Source of the DNA: Dehalococcoidia bacterium
GTDB taxonomy: Bacteria > Chloroflexota > Dehalococcoidia > GIF9 > UBA5629
Length of the DNA: 5,871 bases
Direction: 5' to 3'
Assembly: GCA_007280145.1 (NCBI GenBank)
Contig: QYPU01000036.1
Coordinates: 1 to 5,871 of the forward strand
Every line of letters starts with the position of its first letter. Position 1 is the stretch's first letter. The translations under genes and the position numbers were made by a program. Below the pieces are notes generated by a model, which was not told the origin of the DNA, searched no databases, and worked only from the letters and a program-made list of their open reading frames with translations. Shown here piece after piece: positions 5,714-5,871 of the stretch.

Positions 5714-5871
5714 TCAATTAATTGATAAACTTCTCTTGATGGCCTCGTCAATTTTAGTCATTTTCTCTTTGTCTAACTCACCACATTTATCGCTAAGGCG
5801 TGACTTGTCTACAGTAAATATTTGTGCCAAATTGACGCTACAATCTCTTGATAATCCGCTTTCCTCAGTTG
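5714..5871 (-). CDS. C-terminal part of a MazF/PemK-family endoribonuclease toxin, cut by the window edge
   Basis: The last 51 codons before the TGA at 5716-5714 read through ESGLSRDCSVNLAQIFTVDK, then SRL, and end with a DKEKMTKIDEAIKRSLSIN tail. This is the typical MazF/PemK C-terminus: a GL..DS.V strand, then Q..T(V/I)DK.RL, a short G.L turn, and a final EKM..(V/I)DEA...SL helix. MazF proteins are small cytoplasmic mRNA interferases neutralised by an antitoxin usually encoded just upstream. Here the N-terminal half with the conserved catalytic Arg, and any antitoxin gene, lie beyond position 5871. The visible part is intact, so activity cannot be judged. Its stop is about 500 nt upstream of the MNT gene start, with the transposase remnant between, so the two toxin-antitoxin-like modules are unlikely to share a transcript. 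Confidence 0.85.
   Translation of the reverse strand, partial: TEESGLSRDCSVNLAQIFTVDKSRLSDKCGELDKEKMTKIDEAIKRSLSIN

Overview
The window is bacterial in character: it has a near-consensus sigma70-type promoter, Shine-Dalgarno sites and bacterial defence and mobile-element gene families. Base composition looks intermediate (judged by eye, not computed). I cannot name the organism. The gene families and style would fit an uncultured anaerobe, for example a Dehalococcoidia-like Chloroflexota, but that is only an impression.

Layout. Positions 1-23 hold the first seven codons of a minus-strand gene that leaves the window, preceded by a strong ribosome binding site. Most of the window (5214 down to 157) is one minus-strand cluster of three genes: (i) a winged-helix/HTH protein fused to a minimal nucleotidyltransferase (MNT) domain, (ii) a UPF0332-type HEPN protein overlapping it by 17 nt, and (iii) a very large single-chain type IIG (Eco57I-like) restriction-modification enzyme with nuclease, N6-adenine methyltransferase and target-recognition regions. 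A near-consensus promoter (TTGACT, 17 bp, TATAAT) lies just upstream of the MNT gene. Its -10 hexamer sits at the centre of a perfect 18-bp palindrome, which is a strong candidate operator, most simply for the DNA-binding domain of the first gene.

The remaining 0.6 kb (5276-5871) is a scrambled accessory stretch. It holds non-coding sequence without a recognisable gene (5276-5511), a plus-strand 5' remnant of an IS1595/ISXO2-type transposase (5512-5637), and the C-terminal end of a MazF/PemK-family toxin gene on the minus strand (5714-5871, cut by the window edge). A lysine-rich open frame downstream of mazF runs into the transposase remnant and may mark a rearrangement junction.

Working idea (inference): this is a small defence island. 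The HTH-MNT/HEPN pair looks like a toxin-antitoxin or regulatory module placed in front of a type IIG enzyme, so that one autoregulated promoter could set the level of all three proteins. The RM enzyme carries NPPM at methyltransferase motif IV where NPPY/F/W is expected, and the HEPN protein lacks the RX4-6H RNase motif. Neither module should therefore be assumed to behave like its textbook relatives.
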